Assembly (NCBI GenBank): GCA_026120185.1
Contig: JANUWF010001661.1
Location: forward strand, 1,355,501 to 1,419,500
Direction: 5' to 3'
Length of the DNA stretch: 64,000 bases
From: Voacanga thouarsii
Lineage: Eukaryota > Streptophyta > Magnoliopsida > Gentianales > Apocynaceae
Shown piece by piece: positions 11,390-23,343 of this stretch. Below the pieces are notes generated by a model. That model saw only the letters and a program-made list of their open reading frames with translations. It had not been told where the DNA came from and searched no databases. Position 1 is the stretch's first letter; each line of letters begins with the position of its first letter. The translations under genes were made by a program, and so were the position numbers.

Positions 11390-12200
11390 TTCATTGCCCA
11401 TTATTATCACTAGACCCAATTATATGGATTGAAAAAGGAATTTAATTTAAACATAGTACTCATAGCCAAGAAGTACAAATAGATTCTCATAGACCATTAT
11501 CCTGAAATTGGGAAAGATTCCACAAACTAAGACTGCGAGGCTGAGAGGGCATAAGAGAAAGCTGATGAGATAGCTAGATACTATATGTTAGCTTCCATGT
11601 CTAATGTGCTTCAATCGAAGCATGAGAATATAGCTACTAAGTATAATATCGACATATTATTGCATACCATATTTGTAAATAAGAGTCGGCCCACAAGGCA
11701 AGAAACTCTCAAGGCAATCATGAACACTAGAATAGCTGAGGAGGCATTGGTTCGAAAGTATATACTCAAGATGATTGCTCATTTCAAGGAAGTTGAGGTT
11801 CTAGGGTAACGATAGATCCTGAAATTTAAATTAACATAGTTCTTAAGAATTTGCCAGATTCGTACTCCTAATTCATGTTAAACTAAAATATGAACAAGTT
11901 GAGTATGACTTTGACTAAGTTGATGAAGGAACTATAGGCAGCAAAAAAGAACATGAAGCCTGTGTCAAATGTTTTGGTTACTCATCCTGCTTTTCTTCTA
12001 GAACTAGGGCCCAACCTAAGAAGTTCAAGAAGAAAAAAGAATAGAACAATGTAGGGGCTAGTCAAAGGGATCTAAGCCTGGTCAGTTCATGCCCAACGCC
12101 AAGCCCAAAGGTAAGTGTTTCAAATGTGGCAAGAAGAAACATTGGAAGAAAGATTGCTCAAAATTTTTGGCCAAGTCCTCGTCAGGTATGACTCTTTTTT
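11390..12200 (+). pseudogene. R5: Ty1/copia Gag, degraded
   Basis: Gag coats element RNA and builds the particle. The N-terminal part is read in pieces from about 11390 (an NYMD.KRNL stretch, the usual NY..WKRNL). The best frame is 11585-11809 (LASMSNVLQSKHENI then SRPTRQETLKAIMNTRIAE and LKMIAHFKEVEVLG), which matches the central gag domain of TNT1-like copia elements. A zinc knuckle follows at 12118-12160 (CFKCGKKKHWKKDC, the CCHC pattern). Several stops lie between these blocks. The gag of R15 (42650 onward) has the same architecture. Confidence 0.8.
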
Positions 12201-12765
12201 TTATTGTCAATATTAATGGTTAGATCATCATATACTTATATTGTTTATTCTAGAGCCACTGACCATATTTGTAACTTCTTGCATGGGTTTAATAGGATAA
12301 GGAGACTCAATAGAGGAGAGCATGGACTTCGAAGTGGTAAAAGATCATGAGTTGGGTTGAAGTAGTAGGAGACTTGAAATTATTATATGATTGTAATCAA
12401 ATTTTAGTCTTAAAAGACATTTTATACGTTTTTAGTTTTGAATAGAATTTGATTTCAGTTTTATGACCGATTAATCAAGGTTATTCTGTTCCTTTCCATT
12501 ATGGTATTTCAATCAGTAGAGATGAAAATATTATTTGTTCTAGAAACATGTATGAAAATTTCTTTTATGTTAATCTTATAAGTCATCAAATAAATAATAT
12601 TCAAACTGAAACTAATAATAAGAAGAGAAAGGCCACATCAAAATACTCGTATTTATGCACTTAAGATTGGGAACCATAAATCCTAATTAGATTCAAAGAT
12701 TAATCCAAGGTGAGCTTTTGGGCTCATTGGAATTAGAAGAATAGCCTTAATGTGAATCCTATTTT
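12201..12765 (+). pseudogene. R5: protease and pre-integrase region, heavily decayed
   Basis: A decayed aspartic protease site can be read near 12244 (SRATDHICNFLHGF, where the active-site DSG has become YSR). The rest is a broken linker up to the integrase. No frame longer than about 50 codons survives. Confidence 0.6.
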
Positions 12766-13385
12766 ATGGGTAAAATGACCAGAAGTTATTTTACACAAAA
12801 CGTAGAAAGAGCTAAGGAAATACTTAACTTAGTTCATAATGATGTTTGTAGTCCCACGTTTTCACCAGTTAGAGGAGGATATGAATACTTCATTAATTTC
12901 ACAGATAATTATACATGTTTTAGTTATGTTTACTTGATGAGGAACAAGTTTGACTCTTTTTACAAATTCAAGGAGTTTAAAACTAAAGTAGAGCGTCAAA
13001 CATATAAACTAATCAAGAAGTTAAGATCGGATCATAGTTGAGAGTACCTTCTTAGTGAATTCAATGATTACTTGATATATCAGGATATAATATCTTAGTT
13101 AACTATACCTCAGACTCCCTAGTAGAATAGAGTAGTTGAGAAAAGAAATAGAACTTTGATGGAGATAATTAGAACTAAGATAAATCATGCAACTTTTTCT
13201 ATTTGTTTTTAGAGATATGCTTTGGAAACAGTGGCATATATTCTAAACTTGGTGTCTTCCAAGTTAGTACCTAGAATATTTTATGAGATATGGATTGGAC
13301 GTAAGCTCAGTCTAAACTATCTCAAGGTATAGGATTGTCTAGCTTGTGTACTGACTGAAAGAAGTAAGTTAGAGCCAAGGCTAGA
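12766..13385 (+). pseudogene. R5: Ty1/copia integrase, cut off at 13385
   Basis: The frame 12766-13041 reads GKMTRSYF, then LVHNDVC (first catalytic Asp), then YEYFINFTDNYT and KKLRSDHS (second Asp region), as in the integrase core of TNT1-like copia elements. The later part (RNRTLMEIIRT, YALETVAYILN, YEIWIGRK) can be followed with several stops to about 13380. It stops abruptly where R6 begins, so R6 appears to be inserted in this integrase. The 5 bp before R6 are CTAGA (13381-13385), whose second copy should lie beyond the window. Confidence 0.83.
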
Positions 13386-14665
13386 TGTAGTACCCTACCC
13401 TAAACTACCCTTAGAATCAGTATGGGACATGCATTGTATAACATTTACCATGTGCACCTACGTTTTCAATGTGTTTTTGTGTACTCTATTTAATGTATTT
13501 GTGGCTTGACAGAGATACTTGAGTAAGAAAGGGAAGTACTTTGGTAGTGTGCATAGGCCTCTATATGTGTTCGTATTTAGTGAGGTGAGTGCAGTTTGGG
13601 GTGAAAAGATTTTTTGTGAGAATAAAGTGAATACAATAGTTAATATGGTCTAGTGGTTAGAGCTTTAGCCTTACTGTCGAGAAACCCATGTTCAAATCCT
13701 ATTGAGCAACCTGAGTTCGAATCCCAACTTCTGCTAGAATTAATTCAATTCCTTGTTTTTCTTTTTACTAATGCACTCTTTAACTCCTGAAATTCCTAGA
13801 ATCGTGCATTTTTGTGTATCAATTGAATTTTGGTAGGTAAATTTAGCCATTTTATCATATCTATTTCGTGCACCCCTTCACTCACAAGAAGTTTTTGAAT
13901 TCAAGATACAAAATTTAAATTTGAATTTCATTTAATCTTTGTTGATTTTTCTTTGATATGTGTAACTTATTTAGCGAACATTTTAGTTCCTTTAATTTCC
14001 TATTAACTACAAATTATCCAATTACACCATCTTGGAAATGAGCAAATAGGGTGGCTTCATAATATTGGCCGCCTTTCCTCCTCATTATTGGGATAATTTT
14101 ATTTTGTTTATTTTGAGATCAAGATAAAAATCTTCTCTATGTCATTTTTGTTGCAAACTTTTCTAGTATTAACTTTTCTTTTGACCGATTCGTTAGAGTT
14201 TTCAAATCTTAGATCACAACCCTAGAAATGCTTTTCTTTTTAGATACAAATTCTTTAGTTGTTTTCTTTAATAAAATCTTTTAAAAATTTTAAGTTTGAA
14301 ATCTGTTTCTTTTGAGTTTTAAAATCCCACTAACTTCTCCTTCAAAAACGCAACCAAAGCATTATCCATGGAGGACATCAGGGAATCAAAATAAGATTGA
14401 AATTCAAGCTATGTTTCCTTGTCCTCAATGTTTTCACTGGCAACTTAGTATTATTATTTTATTTAGTCATATTGCTTGGCCATACAACGAAGTGCACAAA
14501 ATCCTTTGAACTCTTTAGTATAAGTAAGCCTTTATTTTTCTTGTTGGTTTCATATGCATGCTGGCCACTATTTTTGTAGTCTCCTAGCCTCAAAGGGAAG
14601 CTTTCTTTGAAACCTTTATCAAGCCATTTCAATTTTTGAATCCTTGAAATTTCTCTTGGGACTAC
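13386..14665 (+). mobile_element. R6: long LTR, first segment (relative of the R11 and R14 LTRs)
   Basis: It starts TGTAGTACCCTACCC inside R5's integrase. The layout follows the start of the R14 LTR read in its own sense (TGTAAAACCCCAG). An ATGCAT-containing stretch lies within the first 70 bp, a GAGTAAGAA-like stretch follows, and then a tRNA-like pair of Pol III boxes. The LTR continues after R7, from 16400. No coding frame is supported; frames of 60-85 codons here look like chance. Confidence 0.6.
13646..13724 (+). promoter_or_regulatory. R6: tRNA-like A box and B boxes inside the LTR
   Basis: TGGTCTAGTGG (13646-13656) fits the Pol III A-box consensus TRGYNNARNGG at every position. GTTCAAATCC (13690-13699) fits the B-box core GWTCRANNC. 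A second B box, GTTCGAATCC, lies at 13715-13724. The first A-to-B span is 54 bp, like that of a tRNA gene. The A box starts 260 bp from the LTR start. I cannot fold a full cloverleaf or acceptor stem, so this is not a tRNA gene. It could be a remnant of a tRNA-derived SINE or a promoter module. Confidence 0.65.
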
Positions 14666-16394
14666 TGTTAGTGTTGTGCCATAGAGGCAATCACTTGTAC
14701 ATTGTATATGACACATTTTATTTTAATAAAAGGTATTATTTATCTTACAATTTCTTTTGTTTACTTTAAGTAATATAACTGTTCGATAAAGTCCCTAGTA
14801 CAATACTGTGTTAAGGAAATCATGCTAAAGATCATGATATGAGATTCCTACTACATTAGATGGTGTTAGTACTTAAATAATTCCTAGTCATAGTATTAAT
14901 GAGACAGGACATCATTAATGCGTTAAGACTAGTATGTGTTAGACTTCCTGATTTGATCAGGCGGTGGTTCTCATAAACGTGAGTATTGAGACACTCAAAG
15001 TTAACACATGGATGCTTGTTAATGGAACAAGTTTATTGGATGACCTAGCTTTGAGATAATCACACGGATAACTATTTAGTGCCAGTGATATAATCTCAAC
15101 ATAGCAAACGTGCAAGTATCTTAGACTTGAGATCTCCAAGGTACTTTGTTTGCTGAGCTTTGTACTATGATTCCAATCTCCGGAGCTCAATCAAGAGCCG
15201 CCTATAAGATGGATATTGGGTACATTGTGAGGTAAACGAAAGTAGTTGAGAGGGTCAATAAACGATTCACCACTTCTAATAGTAGGGGTGAATATCTCAT
15301 GGCCACTTGTAGGAATTACTACTCGGGAAGTCCTTAGCCAAGGCAATTGTGTATTGGAAATAGTTCCAATTGATACGTATCTAGAGTAGTGAGTTCCTGG
15401 TACAAGTACTATTGTGTTTGGGCCAGAATTATTTCTAGAGGGAGTTGACACTAATTCCATAGTTCAAACCAAATGAGATATTGTATGGTGAAAGGAGTTA
15501 ATTGTACTAAAGTTTGTTATTGAAGGGTTCATGTCAAGCCACTTAACTTCTTGAACTCTTGGGTGGTCATGATGTGTTGCTAGATACCGTTCATGATATG
15601 GGAATATGGGTTTATTAATTGATGAATTAATAAACCAATCCTGATTAGAATTAATAGGGTTAATTCTAATTAATTATCGATCATTAATCTAAAAAATGTT
15701 TGGATTAATTCATGTTCTCTACCAATTGACTGGAAAACCTAATAGGTCACACACAATAGAGGATTATATACTCAAAATTGTATTTGATAACATAGTGGGG
15801 TTGATTGAGAGAAAGAGAAGTTGTTGTGGACAAATTATAATTAGTTATAATTTATGGTCTAAATTGTAATTGTGAGAACTTCATGTTTCCAATTACAATT
15901 AGGGAATTCTAATAGAATTAGAATTCTCAGTTTTGGGGGGGGGGGGGAAATTTTTGTAATATATAGTAGATACAAAACACGAAAGCCCTAGCTGAAACAC
16001 ATACGAAGAAACAAGAGCCAGTAAACAACAGCTTCCTCTCTTCTCTCTCTCGATTTGATCTTGATCAAAGAACCCTAGCCGCTATCTTTTTCTACTAGCA
16101 CAGGAAATTTTGATGCTTGAGTGTATCCTCTGTGTGGATTACTGTTAGAGATAATCACACACTGTGATTATAGTGGTTAGATGTTCAATTCACGTGGAGG
16201 TTGATCACGAGGATTGCTGGATCGTGCCTTAACTTGAAGGAATTTTTTTTGTTCTTCAAACGATCACCTAAAGGTAAAAAACTGTTACCTTTATTATCTT
16301 TATGTTTTGTTTTCACACATAGATGGGTCTTGTGATGGTATCTCGTTTTATTTTTCGCTGTGCCGTATACGATACGAGCCTGAGATAACCACCA
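14666..16394 (+). mobile_element. R7: solo copia-type LTR
   Basis: The LTR is 1729 bp, from TGTTAGTGTTGTGCC to ACCACCA, and the 5-bp repeat ACTAC flanks it perfectly at 14661-14665 and 16395-16399. No internal sequence is present, so it is a solo LTR left by recombination between the two LTRs. R10 is a second solo copy of the same family. The R15 LTRs are a more distant relation. A run of 13 G lies at about 15935-15947. Confidence 0.92.
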
Positions 16395-16399
16395 ACTAC

Positions 16400-17151
16400 G
16401 TACGCACTAATATCCACACCAAACGCTTGAACTAAGCATCAAGTTTGTTTTTTTTTTTCCCATTTCGGCAAAACACGAGCACCCTTTCTAATCTCTCTAA
16501 ACCATTCATTCTTATTTCTTTGAGGCTTCACTTCTTCTTCCAAGAAAACCGACGCCATACACAACTATTCTTTCTATTTTCACGGCAGCTTCTTCATTTC
16601 ATCAAAAGTTCAAGACTCCAATTCCCGTAGGATCACAATCCATTTTAACATCTAAAACTGATTTGAGCATCATTCTTTTGAAAGGTACTAGAAATATTCA
16701 TCTTTCTTTCCTTTATGCCGCTAAGTTATAGCAAAAGTTTTGCAGTGCTTTTCTTTCTTAGGCACATAAGTGCACTAAATGCTTATTGTTGTGGCATAGA
16801 ATGATGTTATGGTTTCTTGGTCTGAAGAGAATGTCAATAGCAGGAATTCGTAGTGGGTTTTGTGATTGAATGTGCATGCATTGGTCGTTGGAGTTTATAG
16901 CTAATGTGTTGATGTTATAGGCATGTATGTAGAAGGTTTTTATTTGGTTTATACATATTGGGGCGCGATAAAGCACATGGACAGTAGAAGCATGTTTGTG
17001 TGTCGGGTCCTTTGATGATTATATAATGTAACCCTTTTGGTTCTATATGGAAAACTATAGGGGTCAAACAGTGGGAGGTTCTGGTAGGTTTTTAGGTTTA
17101 GGGGAGTATGAATAGGATTTAACAATAAACTAATGTGGAACGTATGTTGTC
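16400..17151 (+). mobile_element. R6: LTR continued after R7
   Basis: This is the R6 sequence resuming after the ACTAC duplication. It has a pyrimidine-rich stretch (16445-16630) but no supported gene. I did not find an LTR 3' end of the expected type (a ...TTACA or ...CTACA terminus) before R8 begins. Confidence 0.45.
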
Positions 17152-17154
17152 AAT

Positions 17155-17197
<43 letters not shown>

Positions 17198-17818
17198 ATA
17201 TGTTATTGTATTGTATTGTAATATAACCCTATCATATGATATTCAATATAAATACTTGATATTTATTCATATATTTTTGGTAGTCTTATTGTTAGGGAAT
17301 AGCCTATCACTATTATGTTTAATTAATAAAATATGATTATTATATTATTCTCTTCGTCATATATTATTTTAACATGTGTTGTTAATATTTTTAACATATC
17401 CTAAATTATTACATTGATGTCATTGTTATAATTTTTATAATATAATATTAGAACATAATATTATTTATAATATTCACTATTTATAATATTTAAAATTTTA
17501 CTTATTTATATATTATTTGCCTATTTATTTATTTAATCATTTATTTAATTCTTTATTTAATCATATATCCATTATTGTTATTATTAAAATTATTATTATT
17601 ATTACTATTTATTACCATAATTTATTAGATTATTTCTAAACATTATTATTTAATTATTATCATTATTTATTACAATGATAGTTATTGGTTGTTATTATTG
17701 AAAAATATTAATTATAATTCGTCTATTATTATTTATTAAGATTATTAACTACTATTTGTAATTAAGTATTCGTTAATTTTATTTATTGTTTAATTATTAT
17801 TTATTTAATATAATGTAA

Positions 17819-17849
<31 letters not shown>

Positions 17850-18062
17850 CTATTTATTTGTTGATTGGCGCATGCTATTTAGTCTACTATTTTAGTTCAT
17901 GTTATTATATTTATTACTTATTCTTATTATTTATTATTTGTTACTTATTAGTACTATCATTATTTATTATTATTGAAATTATTATTTACGCTTTATTATT
18001 ATTTGTCATTATTATTTACTCTAATTATTATAGTTTTTATTATTAAAATTATAAGTTATTAT
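17152..18062. repeat. AT-rich low-complexity block with two (TA)n runs
   Basis: About 900 bp consist almost wholly of A and T, mostly ATT/TTA-type triplets, with (TA)n at about 17159-17192 and 17823-17849. The translations are runs of Tyr, Ile and Leu and are not genes. It could be expanded microsatellite inside R6 or sequence between R6 and R8. Confidence 0.8.
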
Positions 18063-18238
18063 TGTCAAAAATATTATTTATATTGTGAATTTGATTACAA
18101 ACAGAATCATGAATCAAGAAAATAAAATACAAAAAACTGATATTAAAGAAACTATAAGAAAAGAGGAATGAGAGAATCACTTAGATTCAATTGATTATGT
18201 TCGTTAACATAAGACACCTATTTATAATGGTTTAGACA
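18063..18238 (-). mobile_element. R8: 3' part of a copia LTR, left of the R9 insertion
   Basis: Read on the minus strand this holds TATAAATAGG (18218-18227 on the plus strand) and then a leader-like stretch ending TTTTTGACA near 18063. It joins, across R9, to the LTR start at 57762-58123. The left boundary is uncertain. Confidence 0.5.
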
Positions 18239-19209
18239 TGATGGGAATCAAGCTAGCCAATTAATTTAATCTCAAGATGGGGGAACGACCTTGTAAGGAC
18301 CAATGACAAGATCAAGGACCAAGAGATTCCAATGTGATATCCAATTGCTCAAACAACCATGTTTGAGGATGGAAGAATTTTGGAAGGAAGTTGAAGGTGG
18401 CAAATAGCACAACTTGATGACTATCCAAGATGAACCCCAACAAAAACTCAAGCCAACACCAAAGGTGGGATAAAAAGTAGAGGAATAGCACAACAGTGCC
18501 AAACAGGCAATGACATAAGCCAGCTGAGCCTGCGCAGGCCATGCATTGCCAGTGAACTGTTCGCTCTCCAGCAAATAGCCGGCACCGGTCCTAGTGCCGG
18601 CTCATGTCGAGGTTCCGCCCCTAATTTTGTGAATTTTGATGTCTTCTCCGATTTCTCTTTATTTTAAACATCTTGTAAAGACCTTTTAGGGCCTTAATCT
18701 ATCTTAAGACTCAAGAATCAATTTGCTAGTGTTAGGATAGTATATATACATCTTTTTGTGATTCGACAAGACAATCTGTATACTTTATTCAAATTTGAAT
18801 GAGAGACTTAAGAGGTCTTAGCCTCCTTGTTCATCTTGTCAAGACCAGTTCTCTTTTTGAATAAGTCTCTAAATCTTTTGGATAATCCAATATGGTTTCT
18901 CTTGATTAAGTCTTAGTTGCTTTGTTTTTGTAAGGTTTATCTTGAATTCTATTTTTTAGGTGCTTATAGTTTCTACTCTTTTGTTTTTGATTTGCTTTTG
19001 TATTTCAAGGATATTTAGGTGAGTCTATAGTTGATCTTACTACTATTCTTGTGGATCTTTAATACCTAGTTTTTCAAGGGTTTGCTAGAGTGTAGATCGA
19101 TAGCTTCATTCCTTCATTTTGGCCATAGAACTCCAGTGTTTTGGTTCTATTATATGAGCTGAGTTATTAGCCCATTGTCCCAACAATTTTACCACTCAAG
19201 ATCATATCA
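18239..19209 (+). mobile_element. R9: 5' LTR
   Basis: The LTR runs from TGATGGGAATCAAGC to CTCAAGATCATATCA. CCGGCACCGG lies at 18579-18588 and a TATA stretch near 18740. It includes the translation of the Pol tail (CTCAAG..GGGGGAACG..), as the 3' LTR does, because in this family the Pol reading frame ends inside the LTR. Confidence 0.9.
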
Positions 19210-19852
19210 AAGAGTTTTGTATTAGAGTAAGAAAAACTTTGATTCTAATCAATGCTTGAAATCTAGAAAAGGGACCCTACAAGTTAAAGGAAAATAGGGA
19301 AAATCTCATAACTAAAAAAAAATGCTTCAAAAAAGTCATAGTATCTTTTTTATTTCTTAATTTTTCCTTGAGAAAATTGCTCTTTGATGTTGTTATAATG
19401 CTTGGGAACAAATTTATCTTGTATTTGTGGTGAAAATGAACTTGAATATGGGTGAAAATATTGGTTAGTTTTAAGTGACGGGATTGCAACCAAGGTGTTT
19501 GATAAATGTTCTATGAGAATGTTGTTGGCCATAGTTGGGAGTTTTGACTTTTTTCTTTCATTTCTTGGGATGGTGGGACTTGATATATCACTTTATTGCA
19601 AAAATTCATACTCATTAAACTTATATTTACTATTGCACACTTGTGATTATCTTGTGCTTTATATTCCTATTCGCTAATTGTTCTTGTTTCTTCGTTCTTG
19701 CTAATTCTTGTTTGTTTCTTGTTTAAATTTGCTTCCTTATGCTTTTAGTGTTTGTTCTTGTGTTAATTAAGTCCTCACTTCTTGAAACCCTTGCTTGAAA
19801 ACTTATTTGCTTAAGGTGCCCAACAAGTATTTGTTAAAATTTCTATAAGACC
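19210..19852 (+). other. R9: primer site and leader, first part
   Basis: TTGTATTAGAGT (19217-19228) is a decayed tRNA-iMet primer site (TGGTATCAGAGC type). It stands at the same 7-bp spacing from the LTR as in R13. The remaining leader aligns by eye with R13's leader (54600-55184, minus strand). There is no gene. Confidence 0.75.
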
Positions 19853-21566
19853 TATTAGGTTTCTCTCACGCATATCATATATGGCACAGTAGAAAATAAA
19901 ACGAAATACCATCCCAAGAACCGCATATGTGTGGAAAACAAAACATAAAGATAATAAATGTTACAATTTTTTACCTTTCTTTGATCGTCCAAAGAACAAA
20001 ACTTTCTTCTTCAAGTCGAGGCGTGATCTAGCAATCCTCTTGATCAAACTCCACGAGAGTTGAATGTCCAACTGCTATAATCACAGTGTGTGATTATCTC
20101 TAACAGTAATCCACACAGAGGATATACTCAAGCACGAAGTTTTCTGTGCTAGCAGAAAATCTAAGTGGCGGTTAGGGTTACTTGGTTTTCAGAAAAACAA
20201 CGTGATAGAGAGAGAAGAAAAGAAGTCGTTTATTGCCTAGAGTTTCCGTGAATCCAACCTTTGCTACGGTTTCGAGTATGTCATACATATAAACCAAAAA
20301 ACTCTACTAAAATTGAGAATTCTAATCCTATTAGAATTCCCTAATTGTAATTGGAAATATCAAGTTCTCACAATTACAATTTGAACCATAATTATAACTA
20401 ATTATAATTTGGCCACAACAACTTCTCTTTCTCACAATTAACCCCACTATGTTATCAAATAACATCTTGAGTATATAATCCTCTATTGTGTGTGACCTAT
20501 TAGGTTTCCCAGTCAATTGGTAGCGAACATGAATTAATCCAAACGTCTTTGAGATTAATAATCCATAATTAATTAGAATTAATCCTATTAATTCTAATTA
20601 AGATTGGTTTATTAATTCATCAATTAATAAACCCATATTTCTAGATCATGAGTGGTATCTAGCAACACATCATGACCACCCAAGAGTCCAAGAAGTCAAG
20701 TGGCTTGACATGAACTTTTCAATAATAAATTACAGTGCAATTAACTCGTTTCGCCATACAATATCTCATTCGATTTGGAGTACGAAATTAGTGCCAACTC
20801 CCTCCAGAATTAATTCTGGCCTGAATACAATAGTACTTATACCAGGAACTTACTACTCTAGATGTGTATCAATTGGAACTATTTCCAATACATAATCACC
20901 TTGGCCAAGGACTTCTTGAGTAGTAATTCTTACAAGTGGCCGTGAGATATTTGCCCCTACTATTAGGAGTGGTGAATCCTTTATTAATCCTTTCAACTAC
21001 TTTCATTTACCTCACAATATACCCAATATCCATCCCATAGGCGGCCATCGATCGAGCTTTAGATATTTGAATCAAAGTACAATGTTCAGCAAACAAAGTA
21101 CTTTGGAGATCTCAAGTCTAAGGATACTTGTACATTTGCTATATTGAGATTATATCACTGGCACTAAATTGTTATCCATGTGATTATCTCATAGCTAGGT
21201 CATTCAATGTACTTGTTCTATTAACAAGCATCCATGTGTTAACTTTGAATATCTCAATACTTACGGATATGAGAACCACCGTCTGATCAAATCAGGAAGT
21301 CTAATACATACTAGTCTTCATGTATTAATGATGTCCTGTTTCATTAATACTATGACTAGGGACTGTTTAAGCACTAACACTATACAGTGTAGTAGGAATC
21401 TCATATAATGATTTCCTTAACACAGTATTGTACTATGGACTTTATCAAACAGTTATATTACTTAAAAGTAAACAAAAGAAACTGTAAGATAAACAATGCC
21501 TTTTATTAAAATAAAATGTGTTATATACAATGTGCAAGTGATTGCCTCTAGGGCATAACACTAAAA
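19853..21566 (-). mobile_element. R10: solo copia-type LTR in the R9 leader
   Basis: The LTR is 1714 bp and of the same family as R7, in reverse orientation. On the minus strand it starts TTTTAGTGTTATGCCC (TG changed to TT) and ends CTAATA (CA changed to TA). It is flanked by AGACC (19848-19852) and AGACT (21567-21571), a 4/5 duplication. The lost TG and CA dinucleotides suggest it is old. The R13 leader has no insertion at the matching point. Confidence 0.85.
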
Positions 21567-21848
21567 AGACTCCCCCTCCCCCCCTCCAATTGGAAAGTTC
21601 ATTAGTTTTTGTTGACTCACTTAGTTGGACTAAACCTTTAGCTATTGGGGAGAATTGAGATTGAACAAAAAAGGCTTGAGTATTGAGAAAAAGACAAGTG
21701 GCTAAGATTATCATCAAAAGAGACAAAGAGAGTAAACATGAGTGCAGAGTGACTATCTTTAAGAGTAAACATGCAAGAGAGTGAAGAGATGATCTATTTC
21801 TTTTCCTAATCTCTTTTGAAGGTATGATTCATTAAATATTCTATCACC
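21567..21848 (+). other. R9: leader, second part
   Basis: The leader resumes after R10 and leads to gag. It aligns by eye with 54288-54560 of R13 on the minus strand (for example GGACTAAA.CTTTAGCTATTGG). It holds no gene. Confidence 0.75.
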
Positions 21849-22290
21849 TTGACCCATGAACAAGAAATCTCTAGACCTAACCCAAGTGGACCTAATAGGC
21901 CTCAAGAAGAAATAATTGATTTTAGGGTTTTGCGAGAGAATTTAAAAGCTATAATTAGGATAATGCACAGTAGGTTTGAAGACATGACAAGGGAGATCAT
22001 GGGATTGAGACATCATTTGAGTTAATCTTCTACCATGGCATAAAGAAGGGGTTGGGAATGATTTGAAGCTCCTACATCTAGTATGAGGGATGATGATGCC
22101 CATACTCCTCCGTTAAATCTTCAACAAAGTGAAGAGTGGGATGAACACTTAATTAGTGGATTCCAACAAGTTCCCATAAAAGGGGAGAAATATGGTATAA
22201 GAGGGGGATGAGGTATGAGCTAAGAAAGGAATGGTAGAAACAACCTAAGGGGGTTGGAAAGAGAGTTTAGGAGAGTTGATGAATGGTATG
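21849..22290 (+). pseudogene. R9: Gag, N-terminal part
   Basis: The frame matches the start of R13 Gag (MAHDQEISRPN, 54287 on the minus strand), but the start codon has become TTG (21849-21851). It reads through EISRPNPSGPNRPQEE and later MRDDDAHTPPLN and EEWDEHLISGFQQ, with stops. At 22290 it is broken by R11 and resumes at 27290. The reading frames on the two sides agree with R13 Gag when one copy of GTATG is counted. Gag would bind element RNA and form the particle. Confidence 0.88.
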
Positions 22291-23343
22291 TGTAGCACCT
22301 CACTACCTATGTACCCAGATAGGGTGGAATGCCGCCCTGTCTAGAGAACCAGAGGTCTTTATAACGATGTGCAAATAATAAAAAATAGGAAAAAAAACCC
22401 AACTAAATAAAATAACAAAATACTCTTGTTACATCTGAGGGAAAGTACTTATACAAATCTGGGAGATCAAGACTAACAACCATCTCTTGAAAGAAATACA
22501 AGTTAAAATAGAATAAACAAATGGCGATCATCACTTATTCCTTCAACTTGCTCAATACAAGTACTCCCTTGAAATTACGATACAAAATGTGTGAGATTGG
22601 TATCTTAGTAAGTCTTGTATATGCAAGTATCAATTATAACCATTTCGTGCATACAGGTTTATCAAAATCACAAAATCGTGTTTGCAAATCAATTTCATTA
22701 GTAACAGTTATACAAAGGAGCTTTGCTCAATGAACCCAAAATAGTTCACAATAGACCATCATTTTATAATATTCATAATTTATTAAGTAGGGATTAGCAA
22801 ATGATCTAAACAATATTATCATAATCCATATCAAGGTTACTGCCATGATAGCGTCCCAATGTATTCTTTCAACAATGGGCAGTAGGAGATCCTTCCACTA
22901 GGTAAGATACTCCTCTATTTTTACACCCAACACTCTAATTGTTTAATCTGGATTAACAATGTCCATATGCACTAATATGCTAGCTCGGACGGCCTGACTA
23001 TATTGTATTGTCGCATCTCCAAGTTGAGTTCATCTTCTACAGGTGGCCTCCTGCTAGAAGACTCACTCTTACTCTTCAAAACTAGTACTACTAGCCTACC
23101 TCCACTGAGTACTCAACGCTTTTCTTTTAGGAGCAGAATCATTTTTTCCTTTTTCGAAAGTCTTGGATTAGTTTGATTGTAAAACACGATTTTTCGTAGT
23201 AGCATTTCCAAATCGTTTAGTGGTAGTGTAACAAATCGTTTTTGAGTTTGAATAGTTGAAATTTGATAAACTCATTTAGAAAGTAAAATATCCATGTTTC
23301 CAACTCAAGTATCAAAACACAGTATAACTCATCATGTTTAGCT

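Noticed and set aside
13646..13724. A tRNA gene
   Set aside because: A and B boxes are good, but I cannot pair an acceptor stem or a proper anticodon arm, and a second B box follows. It is better called tRNA-like.
17133..18046. Small hydrophobic membrane proteins rich in Tyr, Ile and Leu
   Set aside because: They are translations of the AT-rich low-complexity block and have no other support.
18239..19209. Same tandem-LTR reading for R9's left end
   Set aside because: The LTR starts at TGATGGG, includes the Pol tail, and matches the 3' LTR in length (971 and 970 bp).
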